A stretch of 64,000 nucleotides of DNA from Gordionus sp. m RMFG-2023 (Eukaryota > Nematomorpha > Gordioida > Chordodea > Parachordodidae). The stretch covers positions 5,929,561 to 5,993,560 of the forward strand of contig NC_088775.1 of the NCBI RefSeq assembly GCF_954871325.1, read 5' to 3'. The translations under genes and the position numbers were made by a program. Positions 62,811 to 64,000 of this stretch are shown piece by piece (within the stretch, counting starts at the first letter, position 1; every line of letters starts with the position of its first letter). Below the pieces are notes generated by a model. That model saw only the letters and a list, made by a program, of their open reading frames with translations. It was not told where the DNA came from and did no database searches.

Positions 62811-64000
62811 GGAAAAATAAAAATACTACAAACTCGATAAGCAACAGCATCGAAAATATTTTAGCTAAACTACCTTCGTTTATTGCATATTTAATAGATA
62901 GGAATAAGCAAGAGAATGCTTACAAAAATAAAATTAAAAAAATAAAATTTTGCATTGGGTATCACGTACTGATCCCAAAAAATAAAAATGATAGATCTAA
63001 TCTATGCCCCAAAAATATTGAAGCCTAAATTGTCCAAAGGGAGGGCGAGAAATTATGGGTTGGAACTAATTTGGGAAATATTTTATAAACGAAAGTTCAT
63101 AAATCAATAAAATTTCCCAATTTTACCATTCCTAATAAGACTATCTCCATAATAACAGCATCAAGAAGTGCATCTTCTTATGGTAATAATTTATAACTGC
63201 AATAAGAAAAATTTATAATGTCATTTTAAAATTTGTTAATCGATGGTTTCAAATAGGAAATTTTGAGATTTAAAAATATTACGAATTAGATTAAGTTGCT
63301 AGCAAATAATTTATCATTAGGCTGGAATGAGTTTTTAAAAAGCAATGACTATATTTAACCCCTGCTTATAATTGTATTTAATATTGAAGTCTAAATGTAT
63401 TTAACTTTTATTTAATACCCATGTTTATGTTTTGCGTTAATAAAGAATTCATTATATCTTAAGATGCCCTTTTAGCCTGATGAAATCAATATAATCAAAA
63501 GATTTTTTAATTACTATTTATTAAATATCCATAAAATTTCACCATCTTATGTCCAGTTGAAATATAGCATGCTTAAGGTTCTACGTCAATTCGGCACGGA
63601 AAATTCGGCGCAGCTACAATTCGGCGCTTATCTATTACAGTTGCTATTTATTATAAATTACTTAGTATAAAAATATAAGGATGATTGAATAGAAGTCATT
63701 TTGAATGTTGGTAATATTAATTATTTCTTCATATTTATTTTTACAAAAATGTCAATTTTATTTACTAAATGTGTAATATCTAAAGAAATTAACTAATATT
63801 TTTACCTAATGGACCATTTTACCATTCTAAAAAACATAAAATCCAAATCTCCTTTTTTATTATTTTTTCCGCCTAACTATTGACAAAAAAAATAATAAAT
63901 AAGAATTATATTTTATTCTTGAAATTTTGTCATTTCTTCCATTTTAAAATTTTAAAAAGTTTGTAAAAAACTTTATTTTTTTTCTTTTCCTTCCATAATT
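62811..64000. other. No firm gene
   Basis: An open frame of 80 codons at 62786-63028 (plus strand, Asn/Lys/Ile-rich) starts inside the minisatellite and has no motif, so it is not accepted. Near 63585-63635 there is a short CAATTCGGCGC-type repeat (AATTCGGCAC, AATTCGGCGC, AATTCGGCGC). The rest is A+T-rich. Confidence 0.4.

Noticed and set aside
62786-63028. 80-codon plus-strand frame rich in Asn, Lys and Ile
   Set aside because: It starts inside the minisatellite and has no motif or splice context; its length is unremarkable for this base composition.

Overview
This is a metazoan nuclear sequence. The evidence is multi-exon genes with GT-AG introns, AATAAA poly(A) signals, and a GARS-AIRS-GART fusion of the animal type. 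By eye it is about three quarters A+T. Introns fall into two size classes: tiny (41-61 nt) and long (0.4-2.6 kb). The phylum cannot be fixed from this window. De novo purine synthesis is retained and the AIRS domain is single. I saw no tRNA, rRNA, CRISPR, LTR or virus-like element that I could support. Genes were rebuilt exon by exon by joining protein-like segments at splice sites with matching phase.

Layout. 1-8 kb: mostly repeats, with a tentative minus-strand gene (2.9-4.0 kb) and a hAT transposase fossil (about 5.1-5.7 kb). 8.25-14.12 kb: a complete minus-strand gene of seven coding exons for the splicing factor CCDC130/YJU2B. 14.9-26.4 kb: a transposon-rich block holding two hAT-like non-autonomous elements with target duplications, a hAT transposase fossil, a broken LINE, minisatellites and a large palindrome. 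26.6-43.4 kb: the complete plus-strand trifunctional purine gene GART, 20 coding exons, predicted 1082 aa, with catalytic motifs of all three domains. 37.0-39.2 kb: inside GART, on the opposite strand, a phase-consistent four-exon gene for a basic 111-aa protein that I do not recognise. 43.7-45.8 kb: a four-exon plus-strand model for an unrecognised 86-aa protein, with a MITE starting exactly at one of its splice donors. 45.8-56 kb: dispersed repeats and a 2.4-kb satellite with four-monomer higher-order structure. 56.4-58.3 kb: the 3' part of a minus-strand gene for a Cys-rich single-pass membrane protein. 59-63 kb: two opposed G/C-rich minisatellite arrays.

GART supplies steps 2, 3 and 5 of IMP synthesis and CCDC130 acts in pre-mRNA splicing; there is no sign that they form a functional cluster. 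The most interesting points are the antisense gene interleaved with GART exons, the small gene whose splice donor coincides with a MITE end, the higher-order satellite, and the number of foldback elements, several inside introns of working genes.
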